A stretch of 64,000 nt of DNA from Argentina anserina (GCF_933775445.1 NC_065878.1:19108395-19172394); one strand, 5' to 3'; shown: positions 9,960 to 22,300, counted from the stretch's first letter. Made by a program: numbers and translations. The notes: generated by a model not told the origin, from the sequence alone.

Positions 9960-11407
9960 GTAGCCTTATGAGTCTTTTGTCTTATAAATTTTCTGTTGAA
10001 ATGTACTCTGTTGAAATTTACTAATGAAAATAGATTCAAACACTTGTACTGCAAATGGAGTTGATGATGTTTTGTCTTCCTTTTTTTTTACTAGCTCATT
10101 GAGCTTAACATTAGGCCATGTTTCTCCGAAGTTGAGTCCCAAATAAAACCTTGGTTATTGTTCCTAGTCAGATGGTTTGAACGTTCAACCGCCTAACAAA
10201 TGGTAATTACAATCAAACTTTGGGAAAACTGTTAGTCACAAATCCAGTCCACGTGGCCAGCCGATTCATTTTGACAACCATAATTAGGGGTAACTGCTTT
10301 CCTTAATCTCCTTGTTTGCGCGAGAGATCTTGGCCGTTGGATCATGGCTTCTTCTCCTATAAAAAGAAGAGCACCTCAAGGATCAAAAACACAACAAACA
10401 ACCATGGTTTCGGTTGTGCAGTCTCCTCTCTGGGTTTCAAAGCCTCTCTAAAATCTCAAATTCTTTCCTCCAGATTCAGTCATGTTTCCACAAACTGGTT
10501 TTAGGCGTAAAAACTCATACTCAAACATTAGGTTGGCGTAAAAACCTATCCTCATGTTAGACTTTCTTGGAATCCTTCGGATGGCCGGTGGTCGTCAACA
10601 TCGCGGCCCAGCCGTCTCGAGGGTAGGCTGTGTAGGAGGGATGATAGCTTCTCCCAACCCTCCAGAAGCAAAGTGCAGCATGCTGCATACCAAGTTGGAT
10701 CTCCTATGCACCACTTGACTGCTGAGATATATCGTGGTGGGAGTGGGGTAGGAAAGCCAATCTGCCTAGCGACCTTGCGTTCTCGTAGGCAACAGCAACG
10801 TGGAGCGAAGGAAAAGGGATTCTGAACAACCACCAAGGGTGACGATTGCAGGGCCCAGTAACTTAGTTTCTCGTTAATTGTATTTGTAGGAATGTCCCCG
10901 ACCGGTACGGCCTGGGTTAGTGTAGGTCAATCGTGGCGTTCATGTATTGTTGTAAACATTGTTGTATGAATAAAAATTTCCGGGGTGATTTTGCCTTTGG
11001 CAATCAGTCGTTTGTTTTAGTTCATTTTGGCGAATAATCGTACAATAAATTGACATTTGAACCGAAATGAAGAACGTTATGGAGATAATCAAATCATATA
11101 TCATGAAGGTCTTTGTTCATTAACTAAGTGAGTAGGAAAAATAGTACAAAGAAAATCCGGAGATAAACACAGTGGAGATGTAAAATTGGAGACCAACTAT
11201 TGTAACGGAGATAACCACCGGGGGACTGAAACCAGGGGCCACTTGGGGAAGTAGCGGAAATGTTGAGCATTCTAGAGGTGAGCTAACTTGCATCCGAATA
11301 TACCCTGAAGGTCGAACGTGGTCGGACCGGCCGCTTCGATTATTTCCATGGGACCTTCCCACTTAGGGTGTAAACCAACAGGTCGGGGCCACACCTCTAT
11401 TATCACC
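9960..11407. other. Non-coding interior of the gypsy element
   Basis: No coding region is recognisable between the antisense ORF and integrase. AT-rich sequence at 9970-10060 could carry the ORF's 3' end. CCTATAAAAAG at about 10353 looks like a further plus-strand TATA. The phrase GGCGTAAAAAC occurs at 10505 and again at 10535. Confidence 0.4.
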
Positions 11408-11437
11408 CAATCCCCGACCCCTGGGGGTCGGGGATTG
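11408..11437. repeat. Near-perfect GC-rich palindrome (14-bp arms, 2-nt centre)
   Basis: The left arm CAATCCCCGACCCC pairs fully with GGGGTCGGGGATTG. It lies just downstream (minus sense) of the integrase stop in the gypsy element and would form a very stable hairpin in RNA. Confidence 0.85.
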
Positions 11438-11466
11438 ACCTTCTTATCGTAGTGTCAGGCGATGCG

Positions 11467-12457
11467 TTACTTTCCATTGATATTCCATAGGTGGGTGTTA
11501 TCTCGACGTTCTTCTAGCAAGTCCATGTTGAGCTGGAGGTCAGTGACGTTCATATCTGGGTCGTTGCCCTCGACTCGCTTGGAGGGAACCTGAATCTTGA
11601 CCGGGATTATGGCCTCAATGTCGAAAGCTAGAAGGAAAGGAGACTGCCCCGTTGCGTTCGTTGGGGTCGTCCGGAGTGCCCACAACACCTCTGGGAGTTT
11701 CTGAGCCCAAAGTCTGGTGATTTCGTTGAGGCGCTTCTTCAGGTTCTGCTTGATGAGTTTGTTGATGGCTTTGACCTGACCATTAGTCTGGGAGTGTACC
11801 GGGGAAGCATACAAGACGGTCGTGTCATTTTTATGGGCAAACGCTCGGAACTTGTCATTGTCAAACTGGGTGCTATTGTTCGTGACAAATGTCTCTGGGA
11901 CACCGAATCGGCAGTAGACACAACGCCATAAAAAGGTAATCACACGGTCCGTGGCGAATTTTGTCATTGGTTCTGCCCCTATCCACTTGGTGTGGTAGTC
12001 CACTGCCATAATGAAATACTTGAATTGCTCTGGGGCGACTAGTAGTTCCCCAATCAAGTCAAATCTCCACTGTGCGAATGAGACTGGGGAGATCATAACT
12101 AAGAGCAGGGGAGATGGGCGACTGATGTAGTTGGCATACTAGTGGCATTGTATACATGCCCCAACTATAGCGTAGGCGTCGGCCATCCATTGTTGGCCAG
12201 TAATACCCGATCTGGAGGGCTTTAAAGACTAGGTTCCGCGCTCTAGCATGGTTGCCACATATCCCACCATGCAACTCGTTTAACACTTGTCGACCCTGCT
12301 CCGGGGTCAAACATTTGAGCTGCGAGAAAGATTGACCGAGCTGGTAAAGTTTACCATCGCGGACCATGTAGAGGGTGGCCTTATGTCGTTGGTATTTTGC
12401 TTCGGTCTCGTCGAGCGGCAAGTGGCCGGTTGTCAAATAGGCAATAAAGGGGTCCAT
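11467..12457 (-). pseudogene. Gypsy integrase, inactivated
   Basis: Two overlapping minus frames, 12059-12457 and 11467-12096, together cover the zinc-binding N-terminal region (GGICGNHARARNLVFKALQI) and the catalytic core. The first core Asp is present (RFDLIGEL). The second position reads FVTNNSTQFD where the family has an Asp (usually SDNGTQF), and the third reads QTNGQVKAINK where the catalytic Glu should be. Two of the three D,D-35-E residues are therefore replaced (Asp to Asn, Glu to Lys). Both changes fit G-to-A or C-to-T transitions, as expected for an old methylated retroelement. A frameshift near 12060-12095 separates the domains. Confidence 0.85.
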
Positions 12458-12499
12458 CCACGATGATGAGGGAGCTTGCTCGATGGCAAAAATCTCTTA

Positions 12500-13010
12500 A
12501 TAGGGTCGGGGATGCTTAATTGTTCCAGGGTTTTCACATGTACACCGGGCGTCGCCACCTCTCCGGGTCGGAGGTAGATAGTCATGCGAGAGCATCCACT
12601 TTAGCATTTTTAGCTCGGGCGATCTGTTTGATTTCGAAGTGGTTGAACTTCTGGAGCAGTGACCCAGCCAAATTCTAGTATGAGGTGAGCTGGAGGAGGT
12701 TGGATTGGTAGTTTCTTTCAACCTAATTGACCACCAATTGGGAGTCGCTGTAAATCCGGACGTTGGTGGCCTCCAATTCTTGGCACAACTGGATTCCGGC
12801 GATCAGTGCCTCATACTCTGTTGTATTGTTAAAGGCGTCAAACTAGAACCAGAGAGCATATGGGTATTCATTCCCTTCCGGGTCAATGATGATCATACAT
12901 GAGCCGCTGCAGTTCTTGTTGGCCGAGCCATCGACATAGAGTTCCCACATTGGCGCCGGTGCAGTTGCCGCTACGTTGGGATGTGTGATGTTTTCATGGC
13001 GTTTTCTGCG
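12500..13010 (-). pseudogene. Gypsy archaeal-type RNase H domain, broken
   Basis: Minus-strand motifs are WELYVDGSANKN (about 12910-12950), then EYEALIAGIQLCQELEA and IYSDSQLVVNQV. This is the catalytic D-E-D pattern of the second, archaeal-type RNase H of Tat-lineage elements. In-frame stops interrupt the domain at about 12842, 12720 and 12675. The usual RT-linked RNase H should lie between here and RT (13010-13490), where only stop-rich remnants remain. Confidence 0.75.
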
Positions 13011-13496
13011 GGGATAAACTCCTCAATGAAATAGGCAGCCGCCTGTCCTTTCACCGTTGTCCGAGGCCAGAATTAAATATCAAATTCTCCAAGCTCAACT
13101 GCCCACTTCACCAATCGCCCCGACGTTTCTGCCTTTTGGAGTACCTGGCGTAACAGTTGGTTGGTCAATACATAGATAGTATGGGCTTGGACGTATTGTC
13201 GGAAGTGTTAGGCGGTAGTGATTAGTGCTAAGGTGAGTTTTTCGATTTCCGGATATCTGGTCTCAGGGCCATTCAGACCTTTGTCGTTGTAGTACACCGG
13301 GAGTTCTTTGGTTTCTTCCCGCCAGACTAGGATGGAGCTCACTGCCGTTTGAGAAACCGCCAAGTACATGAATAAAATTTCTCCAGTACTAGGGTTGACA
13401 ACGCCGGGACTGACCCTAGGTATTCCCTGGACCGGAGAAAAGTCGTCTCCTCTCTTGGCCCCAGGTGATATCTTTCTTGTGCTGAGTCCGGAGCAA

Positions 13497-14270
13497 TTAG
13501 AAAAATGGTGCGCACTTATCCGTCAGGCGAGAGGTGAAGCGGGCAAAGGCTACCACCCGGCCAGCGAGGCATTGGACTTCATTCATGGTTGATGGCGACT
13601 TCATGTCCATTATTTCTTGGACCTTTTCGGAGTTAGCCTCAATGCCTCTTTCACTCACCATGAAGCCCAAGAACTTGCCTCCCGTTACGCCCATCACACA
13701 TTTAGCCGAGTTCAGCCTTATGCCATAGTGGAAGAGGATGGAGAATACTTTGTCGAGGTTGGCAATATGTCCCTTTGGCGTTTTGCTCTTGATGACCATG
13801 TCATCTACATATACTTCCATGGTCTCGCCTATTTATTTCTTGAACATGTGAGTGATTGCCCTCTGGTAAGTTGCCCCGGTGTTTTTTAAGCTGAACGACA
13901 TGACCTGATAGTAGTACAGTCCCTTATCAGTCACGAAGGCAGTGTCCTCTTGGTGATCTGGGTGCATCTTGATTTGATTGTAGCCCGAATAGGTGTCTAA
14001 GAAACTCAGTAGCCCGAAACCGGCAGTCATGTCGACTAGCTGGTCTATTCGGGGGAGTAGGAAGCTGTCAATCGGGCAGATCTGGTTCAGGTTGGTGTAG
14101 TCCACGCACATTCTCCACGAGCCATTTGGCTTCTTAACCATCACCACGTTAGAGACCCACTTGGGGTAGCTGATCTCCCGGATGAACTTGATGTCCCATA
14201 GTCGCCCGACCTCTGCCTGAATCGCCTAATATTTCTCTTTGTCAAAGGCCCGATGCTTCTAACGTACTGG
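13497..14270 (-). pseudogene. Gypsy reverse transcriptase, broken
   Basis: Minus frames 13833-14147 and 13497-13820 hold the RT core: VKKPNGSWRMCVDYTNLNQ, SFLDTYSGYNQIKMHPDH, FVTDKGLYYYQVMSFSLKN and the polymerase motif YVDDMVIKS at about 13795-13811. A stop codon separates the two pieces between THMFKK and the YVDD segment (about 13833). The metal-binding Asp pair in YVDD is intact, so inactivation is by stops. The RT connection GGKFLGFMVSERGIEANSEK follows. Confidence 0.85.
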
Positions 14271-14271
14271 C

Positions 14272-15104
14272 CTAGACCCCGGTAAGATATTTAACTTGTG
14301 GGAGATGAAGTCGGTGGAGATACCGGGCATGTCCGCATATGACTAGGCGAAGACGTGATGATGTTCCCTGAGATATGTCACCAGCTGGGTCCTGAGACTT
14401 GGCCCTAAGCTCGTTCCGATACGAATCTTCCGGTCTGGATGGGGGTCTGACAGGCTTATCCATTCGGTCTCCTCTACGACTGCCAGATGTGCCCGCAAGG
14501 GATGTTTGGCGGCTTTCTTCCTTTGCACTTTGGAGAGCTTGTTCCCCGTTGGGGCCTCTTTCGGAGAATCATCAATGACCTCCGCCGGAGCCACCGTTAG
14601 CATCTCATACGGTCTTCGTCCCGCCAAGATGAGGTCGAGATGGTTCTGAAGCATGTCGATCTCATTTCCTCTGATTTTCAGGATTTCGCCTAGGGTCAGC
14701 ACCTTTAGCATAAGCATGTGGCCGGTAATTATACATTGCAAACCTCATAGCTCATCCCGGCCTAGGATGGCTTTGTAGGAGGACGGACAGTCCATAATGA
14801 GGAACCTGGTGGTGATTCTTGTTTGCTTTGTCCCCAAACCGAGCTCCAGGGTCATACGGACACAGCCAAGGGGCAGCACAATCTCCCTGGAAAAGCTGAC
14901 CAACGCGTCATGATTTTTTAGATTTTCGTCCGGTCTCGTTTGAGTTTGCGATAATAGTTGACTAACATAACACTGACCGTCGCCCCGGTGTCCACCAGTA
15001 CCCTCCGGCACGAGTAATGGTCGACTTGTGCAGTTATCAGCAACATGTCGGTCTAGGAGGTCCGAACGGGTCCTTCCCCTCAGGAGAACTGGATCGTGTC
15101 CCAA
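14272..15104 (-). pseudogene. Gypsy protease region and protease-RT linker, broken
   Basis: On the minus strand the aspartic protease motif VLVDTGATVSVML lies at about 14970-15010. A frameshift leads into LVSFSREIVLPLGCVRMTLE and DCPSSYKAILGRDEL (14745-14930), the usual C-terminal flap and 'ILGR' end of plant gypsy proteases. The linker with the Lys-rich stretch (14343-14741) precedes RT. The gag domain that should lie further right is missing. Confidence 0.7.
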
Positions 15105-15283
15105 GTAGCCGATGCGGCTTTGACTCCCTGGCTGAGCTTGTAGAGCTCCAAATTCTATTGCCTCTTTGTTGATTTGTGGGGCGGAGCCTAGATCGCCCCG
15201 CAGCGCAAGGTTGCAAAAGGCAATAGACTTTGGAGCTCTACAAGCTCAGCCAGGGAGTCAAAGCTGCATCGGCTACTTGGGAC
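15098..15283. repeat. 66-bp inverted repeat at the truncated end of the gypsy element
   Basis: Left arm 15098-15163 is nearly identical to the reverse complement of 15218-15283, with two mismatches seen, across a 54-bp spacer. Both arms contain GCTGAGCTTGTAGAGCTCCA or its complement. The left arm is protease-proximal coding sequence, so the right arm is a flipped copy of the same element sequence. Confidence 0.9.
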
Positions 15284-15299
15284 ATGCAGGCTGGATCGG

Positions 15300-15909
15300 T
15301 ACAAGTCCTTGATTCCCTCAATCCCTCCGTCCTTGATTCCGGCAGCATGGGTGGGTGGTCATATCCATGGTATAGGGTTTGAGAAGAAGATAGAGATTTG
15401 AGAGAAAAGAGCTATCACTGTATTGATTTGAGAAAAGATAGGGAAAGAGTAGAGGCAAGAAACGGCTTCAGAGATCTTCAAAGCCAATCCGTCTATGTTT
15501 TTAGATGGTTTCTGATCAATTTCAAGTGTGGGTTTCTTCCATGTTGTTCTTTCGTCGTCGTTCTTCAATTCCGACAATAACCTTCTCAGCAACGTCCTCC
15601 GCCATAACCACTGTTGAGGATCGTTATCCCGATGTCATAGCAGCCACTAAGAGACCACATTGAGATCTGGGATGGCTGGGAGCCCAGTTGAGCAACTGCT
15701 GTAATTTGGGTGAGAAGCAAAGTTGTTGGATTTCTGGTTCCTGGAAAGAAATTGGATGTTGATTCAGAAATTGATGGTTTCTGGGTACTGCTAGGAATGT
15801 GTAGAGATGTTGTGTATCTTACAAAAACCAACAACAACCATAGTCTCATGCTTACCCACGTGCTGTGTAATGGACCCGTGTACTGAATTTTGGGACTGCA
15901 TTAACATTT
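15300..15909. other. Spacer between the gypsy remnant and the tRNA gene
   Basis: No recognisable gene. On the minus strand at about 15430-15610 a short open stretch (MAEDVAEKVIVGIEERRRKN) has a gene-start look but runs into a stop after a few codons. Confidence 0.35.
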
Positions 15910-15981
15910 GTCGTCTTAGCTCAGCCGGTAGAGCACACGGCTTTTACCTGTGTGTCATGGGTTCGATTCCCACATACGGCA
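15910..15981 (+). tRNA. tRNA-Lys (anticodon UUU)
   Basis: A 72-nt cloverleaf. The D arm and A box read TAGCTCAGCCGGTAGAGC. The anticodon stem CACGG/CTGTG encloses loop CTTTTAC, with anticodon TTT at 15943-15945. The B box is GGGTTCGATTCCC. The acceptor pairs GTCGTCT with ATACGGC, with one mismatch and one G-U pair; the discriminator base is A. There is no intron. A T-rich stretch with TTTTT (from about 15989) could end Pol III transcription. The acceptor mismatch and the A x C at the base of the T stem suggest a slightly degenerate copy. Confidence 0.85.
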
Positions 15982-16420
15982 AGTCAGTCTTTGTTTTTGT
16001 GCTTTGTTGTTTTTTTGTCTTTCATCTGCAACTTTACTATTTTCACTGTACAATATATTCATGGGGTTCACGTCCTCATCACACTTACTGTTGAAAATTA
16101 AATTCCATGCCATAAGCAAGCAACTTGGACAAAAAAGAGAGAGCTAGCTTCATGGGATGGCCATGTATTACACACCTAAATAATAATAACACACCAACTT
16201 CCCAAACCAACACACAGATACCCCCACCGCACCATTCTAGCTCATTCATGCATGTCAGTTTCCCTAATCTGTTTCATTGCCTCCCTCTTGTTTTCTACCT
16301 ACTTTTACCTTAATGGTACCCACGACATGGCACCTCAATCTCTCATTGCTTCCATTACTTCTTCTCCTCCCGGGAATTCGTGTTCTCAGAGTCCTCAGCT
16401 GGGTTTTGTCTGCGTAAAAT

Positions 16421-18860
16421 ATGAAACTCGAAGAGCTTCTAATGCAACGAAGCGAGGAGAAGCAGAAGAGACTTGTTCTTGAGGAAGAGGTGAAAATAGC
16501 CACTCGTAGAATTTTGTTGCTTATATCTATTAGATAGAAGTTCGTCACTTAAGAAGCTGAAAGTAGTTGACACTTCACACTTGCTTACATGTGTGTATTT
16601 CTTCTTCTACAGGTTCTGAAATTGCAAGAAGAGTTGGATGGGGAGCAAACACTTAATAGTGTTCTCCACTGTGCACTTTATGGACCTGCTCTGTCACACC
16701 CATGTCTACTCTCATTGCTTCCACCTCAGGTATAATTTATCTTCATACGGAGACAACATTTTGTTAGTTTTTGAGGAAGATGGCTTAAATGTTGTTAGAG
16801 TGGAAAGAGATTTGAGAAAGAGGGTTTACATGTTGTTTAATTCATACTATGAAAGGTTCAGAAGCTATTTTCGGAGCTGGATATGATGGAAGATGAGATC
16901 AGTGGGCTCGAAAGGAAATTAGAAGAGCTGAAACTGATGTTGTACAAGGAGAGAGTTCAAACAAAAGAGTGGGAGATGCATAGGAGACAGTGGGAACAGA
17001 ATCAAGCATTGTCCAGAGCTGGAAATCAGTCACTGATTGATGGATCGAGATCACAGAACTATGAAGCATTGGGAAAAGAAAAAGGGAGAGTAAGGGATAG
17101 AAGATCCTCTGTTGGCTGTGCTTCTGATATGCAAAGGTGGAATTTCACAAAGACTGATGGTAAACTACTTTGTTAATAGAAAAACGAGCAATGAGGTTAC
17201 AGTGTTACACGTACTTTTGGCTTCGATCGAACTCATAGTTTTTTTTGTTTCTTGTGCCTTTTCAGCTGGAGAGATTGCTGAAATGTCAAGGAGAATAAGC
17301 AGAAGAAGCAAAATTCAAAGAGTTCTGGATAATGGAAGTGGCATTCTTAAACCAAATGAGCTCTCGGAACAGTTGCTCAAGTGCCTTATAGGCATTTTTC
17401 TTGAACTAAAGCAGACCTCATTGGATAAAGAGGGGTCATCATCTGTTGTGACAAAGCTTACTCTCTCTTGTATGAACTCAAAAGGGTTCATGCCGAAAAC
17501 CTCATTCAACTGCAAATCATCTGCGATCTTCCACTACAACACATCACATGTTGACCCGTACTGCATTTTTTCAGATATAGATGGCGATGGCCGTGATGTT
17601 GGCCCATATAAGGACTTCATCCAGATTACAAGAAGCTCATTAGACATCAGACGCTTAACGGATTGTTCTAATGAATTTGAACAATTGAGGTGGCTTGCAG
17701 ATCCTGTCAGCAATGTTGATTTTCAATTTGTCACATATTCCAAACTATTGTTTGTTTAATTTCAACATAATACTTTCTTGTATTTTGTTCAGGAAATTAA
17801 TGCATCAATTGTGTGTTGTGGACTTGACTTACTTGACCTACAAGCAGAAGCTAGCATTCTGGATTAACATCTACAATGCCTGCATCATGCATGTACTGTA
17901 AGACATCTTAAGTAACAATTAGCAGGAAGACAGAAAGATTGAGTGTGATATCTGATGTGAGCTTCTGTATATCAAAATTTCAGGCATTTCTGGAACATGG
18001 GTTTCCTTCTACACAAGAAAAGCTACTTGCACTTATGAACAAGGTACATAAGTGCCTGATTGATTCACAATTTCAATAGTATTTATGGCGTAAAACACTA
18101 AAAAAATCAACTGATAATAGTACCATGTTCATTAGGCTGCACTGAATGTCGGTGGCATAGTGCTTAATGCTTTAGCTATTGAGCATTTCATACTCCGACA
18201 TCCATTAGAAACGAAACATGTAAGTGAAACCATATCCACCCATATACGATACATTGAACCTTCATCTCTAATCTACTATCTGATCAGTTTACATCTGAAT
18301 TAGTAGGGACCTGCTTTTGAGAAAGAAATGCTACTGAGACATGCCTATGGTTTAGGATACCCTGAACCAAATGTGACCTTTGCTCTCTGCAGAGGAAGTT
18401 GGTCCTCACCAGCAGTAAGTCTATCATTGCTCTCCCAATTCAATTCAGAAACGCATATATTTTCTCCATCTATTCCAAACTGTATTTCTCCATCTACTAT
18501 GCTCTTTCCAAACTGTATTTCTACGAAACTAACACCTGATCTGATGTGCAGTTAAGGGTCTATACCTCAGAGGAGATAGTGAATGAGCTAGAGAGGGCGG
18601 AAGTAGAGTACTTGGAAGCTTCGGTAGGAGTTACTAGCAAGAAGAGAATTGTGGTGCCAAAGCTTCTACAATGGCACATGCGCGATTTTGCAGATGACAT
18701 GGACTCGCTGCTGGAATGGATTTACAACCAATTGCCGCGATCAGGATCTCTGAAAAGATTGATAATGGAGTGCTTGAATGGTGAAACAAAGTCACCCGTA
18801 AACAGAATGGTCGAAATCCAGCCTTATGAATCGGAGTTCCGCTATTTACTGCCATTATGA
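16421..18860 (+). CDS. MIP1 leucine-zipper / DUF547 protein
   Basis: Derived exons are 16421-16489, 16613-16729, 16862-17159, 17266-about 17700, 17793-17892, 17984-18043, 18136-18219, 18307-18414 and 18552-18860, about 527 residues. The N-terminal half is coiled coil (EEISGL-type heptads; ERKLEELKLMLYKERVQTKE), as in the plant 'ternary complex factor MIP1' leucine-zipper domain. The C-terminal half is DUF547, with signature AFWINIYNACIMH, then ALNVGGIVLNALAIEHFIL, LRHAYGLGYPEPNVTFALCR and the end YESEFRYLLPL. The molecular role of DUF547 proteins is poorly defined. All junctions join in phase except the intron between about 17700 and 17793, where GT donors give the wrong frame and only a weak GC donor at 17693 would fit. 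So either this is a GC-AG intron or the copy carries a frameshift. The first ATG is inferred. Confidence 0.85.
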
Positions 18861-19319
18861 CCAAATGATATAGAATCAAAATGTAAGTCCCATGTAAAAG
18901 ATTTTGACTTGTGGTCATTATTCATTGCACACTTCCAAACATCGTGGAAATGTACCTCAGCTTCGACATTATATCTGCAACTTAACTACGTTACCTTTTG
19001 TGTTCCATCGAGTCAAAGAACTGACACCACATATTTTCAAAGAAAACGAGAAAGAGCTTTATATATCAGAAGTAGAAGCACTGTACAACAAACCAAGAGC
19101 AGCAAATACAATCAGGAATAAAGAAAAAAACCTCACTCTCTAGCGAAAAGAATGAACATACTCTCAGATAATTCCTAAAGAAAGTATGATCACATGCTTT
19201 TGCCTACTGTACAAAAAACTGCATGAACAGATACAACACGTTTAGAAAACTGTAGCACAGCATCTGTATTTCCTAATTTCTCTTAATATCTGAATATTCA
19301 TTCGCGACATCCCTACCAA
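18861..19319. other. Convergent 3' intergenic region
   Basis: Lies between the 3' ends of the DUF547 gene and the AP-3 beta gene, which point at each other. It probably holds both 3' UTRs. No gene is seen. Confidence 0.6.
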
Positions 19320-22300
19320 TTACACGTGGGAGTGAGAGGGCTCAACCAAGAAATTCACAATTCTGTTCAAAAAATTTAACCCAAACACAGTTTCTTCACA
19401 ATTCACTTTGACTGTCAGTTCCAGCGGTTCAGAACATCTACCTTCTACGGTAATGGTAATTAAGCAGGGGACTGAGGTTCTCAAGAGCTTGCTGCCAAAG
19501 CGTAAGCACAAACCTGTTGCATCATCAAGCTTTGCTGTCACCGGCATGTCAACAGATACAAGATACAGATTCGCATTGCTAAGCATCTTCAATGCAAGAC
19601 TTCGGCAGATTACAAGAAATTTGTCTTCTACCAGAGAATGGTCACCCTTGTTCTTGTCTAAATCATCGATGTGATCAACAAAATTGCACCTGTTTTGCAA
19701 AAAAATGACATTCAATCTACATTACCCAACAAAGACGTACAATAGAATGAAGATTTTGAAATCCATAACTCATAATTTTATAATCCAGAAAATAAATCAC
19801 TTTACCTTCTTGTGCATTCAAACATTCCTCGCAGTTGAGACTCCTTAACTATGTAGCCATCAACATCCAAAGGAAGAGCTCTTACAAAGTATCCAATGTC
19901 GGGCCTTAACTTAACAGGATGCCTCTTGCCATTGCAATACAAGGTGAGTTTTAGAGGCAAGAGGTGGTGATGGAAGCGAACTTGGATGATTCTTGTCATT
20001 GTCTGACCAGACTCCAGAGAAGTGATCTCTTCTACAGAAGACAGATTTGGAGCATTATTTTGAGATACCACGGAGCTGCATTGTCAAGATAAATCATGGC
20101 AGAAGATTAGTCGTGACCAAAGCAAAAGATGTCATGAGGAGGAAGTAACATAATCCCTGATAAAATTAACCATGCTGAACAGTAGTTCTCCAAACTATAA
20201 AGCATCAAGCACAGACCAGAGTCTGTCGGAAACCAACTACACATTACGTAATTACCTTAACTATTGAGAGGAAAAACCCCCAGTAAAAATTATACTAATT
20301 GTAGAATTGACTTCCACCAAAACGGAAAATACAAAAAAAAGAAAAAGAGAACAAGATTAAGGATGGTGAGAAAAGCTAATAGTAGACCCTAAATTACAAG
20401 AGATTTGTGGCTATGCGATTTTATGTGAGCCATTGAGTGTAATCAAAACAACAGGAAAAGAAAAACGTCTTTATTTTTTGAACAAAATGCAAAATTCAAG
20501 TAGTCCAATTAAAACAAACATGTTCTTAATTAAATGATATCAGAAAATATATGTAAAATACCTTTCATGCATATCCGAAGACTGGTCTCCAGAGTCGCTT
20601 TTGTCAGATTCTTCGTCAACCAAATTTATATCAGACATGATCTCGTTTGAACAATTTTTGAAGGAAACTTCTATACATATAAATAGAGGAGAGATGTCTG
20701 AAATCTCAGATGAAAATGAGTAGTCAACCTTTAAGCCGTTTCCATTCACAGGGTCCAAGAGTGCATAGCTTTTAGGTTTAACTTGTCCTCCAACATCCCC
20801 TATGGAAATTCTTGCAGAAGATCTACGGACTTGATTTTGTTCTGGATTATTTGAGCTCGAAAAACCAGGCTGTTCGTCCAACCATGATTCCAAAGCTCTC
20901 TTTGACAACAATACCCCAAAATCAGAAGCAGATTGAGAAGTTCCATTTTTCACTTCATGGACATTGCAAACATCTGCTAACTGAATCAACGGATTTGAAT
21001 TGTCATCATCTTCACTTGCTGAACCATCCTCCTCACTGCCACCGCTGCCACTACGATTAGAATCTTGAGAACTATAAGTAGAATAATTCTCCTCATCCAA
21101 AGTGTCAGAGACCGAATTCTGATCATCTGTCGCGTATGCGTCACTGTTAGCGACTCCCTCCCCAAATTCATTTATTTTTAGGCCATCAGAGAGCATGGTA
21201 CAGGGCTTCGGAAGAGGTTCATACCCAGGAGCAGCATGAAGTACTATTTGTGATAAAGAGCCAGGAAGATAGAATCGGTGATCAATGGGCTCAGATGAAT
21301 TCGATTTTGTTTGACCTCTAAACAAGTATTTCGCAAGGGCACATGAAATATCCGTATTTTGTGACAAATTATTGTTTTCCTCCTTCAGAGCTTGAGAATC
21401 CAGATAAGATGACAAAAGATTCTTCAGGAAATAAGCACGGTCGCGAACATCGTAGCTTAAGTCACACTTGGCTAGTTCCAGCACATAACTCAAAATTTTT
21501 TGGATGGTTGACCGATCATTCCCTTGAGTATGCAATAAAACCTAGAAAACAGATAACCCCGAGATTCAGACACAGAAGTCCAACACATATTTAGTTGGAG
21601 AAGAAACTCATAACAAGTACAAACAAAACAATTTCTTTGTATACTTTTTTGTCAAAACATTTAAGTGCTCTAGGATTTTAAAACAACCTTCCATCAAAGT
21701 TATGCAAATATTAGAAGACGTTATATGAAGTTATGAACCACAATTGTTTCTTGAAGTACCTTAACAGTAGTATTACAAATTTGAAGCTTTGACTCCAGCT
21801 CTTCTGAAGTAAAGCACCTTGCAAGATACTTGAGCACAGTTGTTAACATCCTTGGAATTATACCACCTAAAGAGTTATACTCCCCGACCATCCAAACTAT
21901 CATTGCCCGAGCAGCAGGCACCTTCACCGAATTTAAACTGCAAACCAGCTGAATAATAACCTTGAAAAACACATCAAAGTTAGTCATAAGGGCCTGAAAA
22001 GAAGCTCAACATAGAGAATACATGTAAGGTCAACAAAATCCCACTATATTAGAAAATCAACTGCAAACCCCAACCAGAGTACCAGACCCAATAATGAGGC
22101 AAATGAACCCAAATGTTTTTAGTTAAATGAAGTATGTAATGAGCAGTAAATTTTACTACAAGAGACTTGGTGCACAATCAAGTTTTCCTAGATTCAGTAT
22201 TCACATCTTATTGGATACTTGTGCAAAATCAATAGCAGAGTAGGAAAAGAAAATGTACGTGCCAACAACTAAGCAGAAAAATGGAGACTACCTTCTCATG

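Larger units (their letters stand above)
5718..15300 (-). mobile_element. Decayed Tat-type Ty3/gypsy LTR retrotransposon, 5'-truncated
   Basis: Minus-strand pol order from right to left is protease, RT, RNase H, integrase, which is the gypsy order. The RNase H resembles the archaeal-type domain of Tat/Ogre elements (WELYVDGSANKN, EYEALIAGIQLC). To the left of integrase lies a long region with a plus-strand ORF, then terminal-repeat-like DNA with a minus-strand TATA (about 5876-5886). An antisense extra ORF between pol and the 3' LTR is known in the Tat lineage. The gag region and the 5' LTR on the right are absent and replaced by an inverted duplication. Both outer boundaries are approximate, because only one terminal region remains and no LTR pair can be compared. 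Confidence 0.75.

Noticed and set aside
9608..10054. 148-codon minus-strand ORF
   Set aside because: Antisense to the coiled-coil ORF's 3' end, no recognisable domain.
16252..16482. 76-codon ORF as the DUF547 gene start
   Set aside because: Wrong frame relative to the coiled-coil exon that begins at 16421.
20986..21171. 61-codon minus-strand ORF inside AP3B
   Set aside because: Out-of-frame shadow of the acidic hinge-coding sequence.
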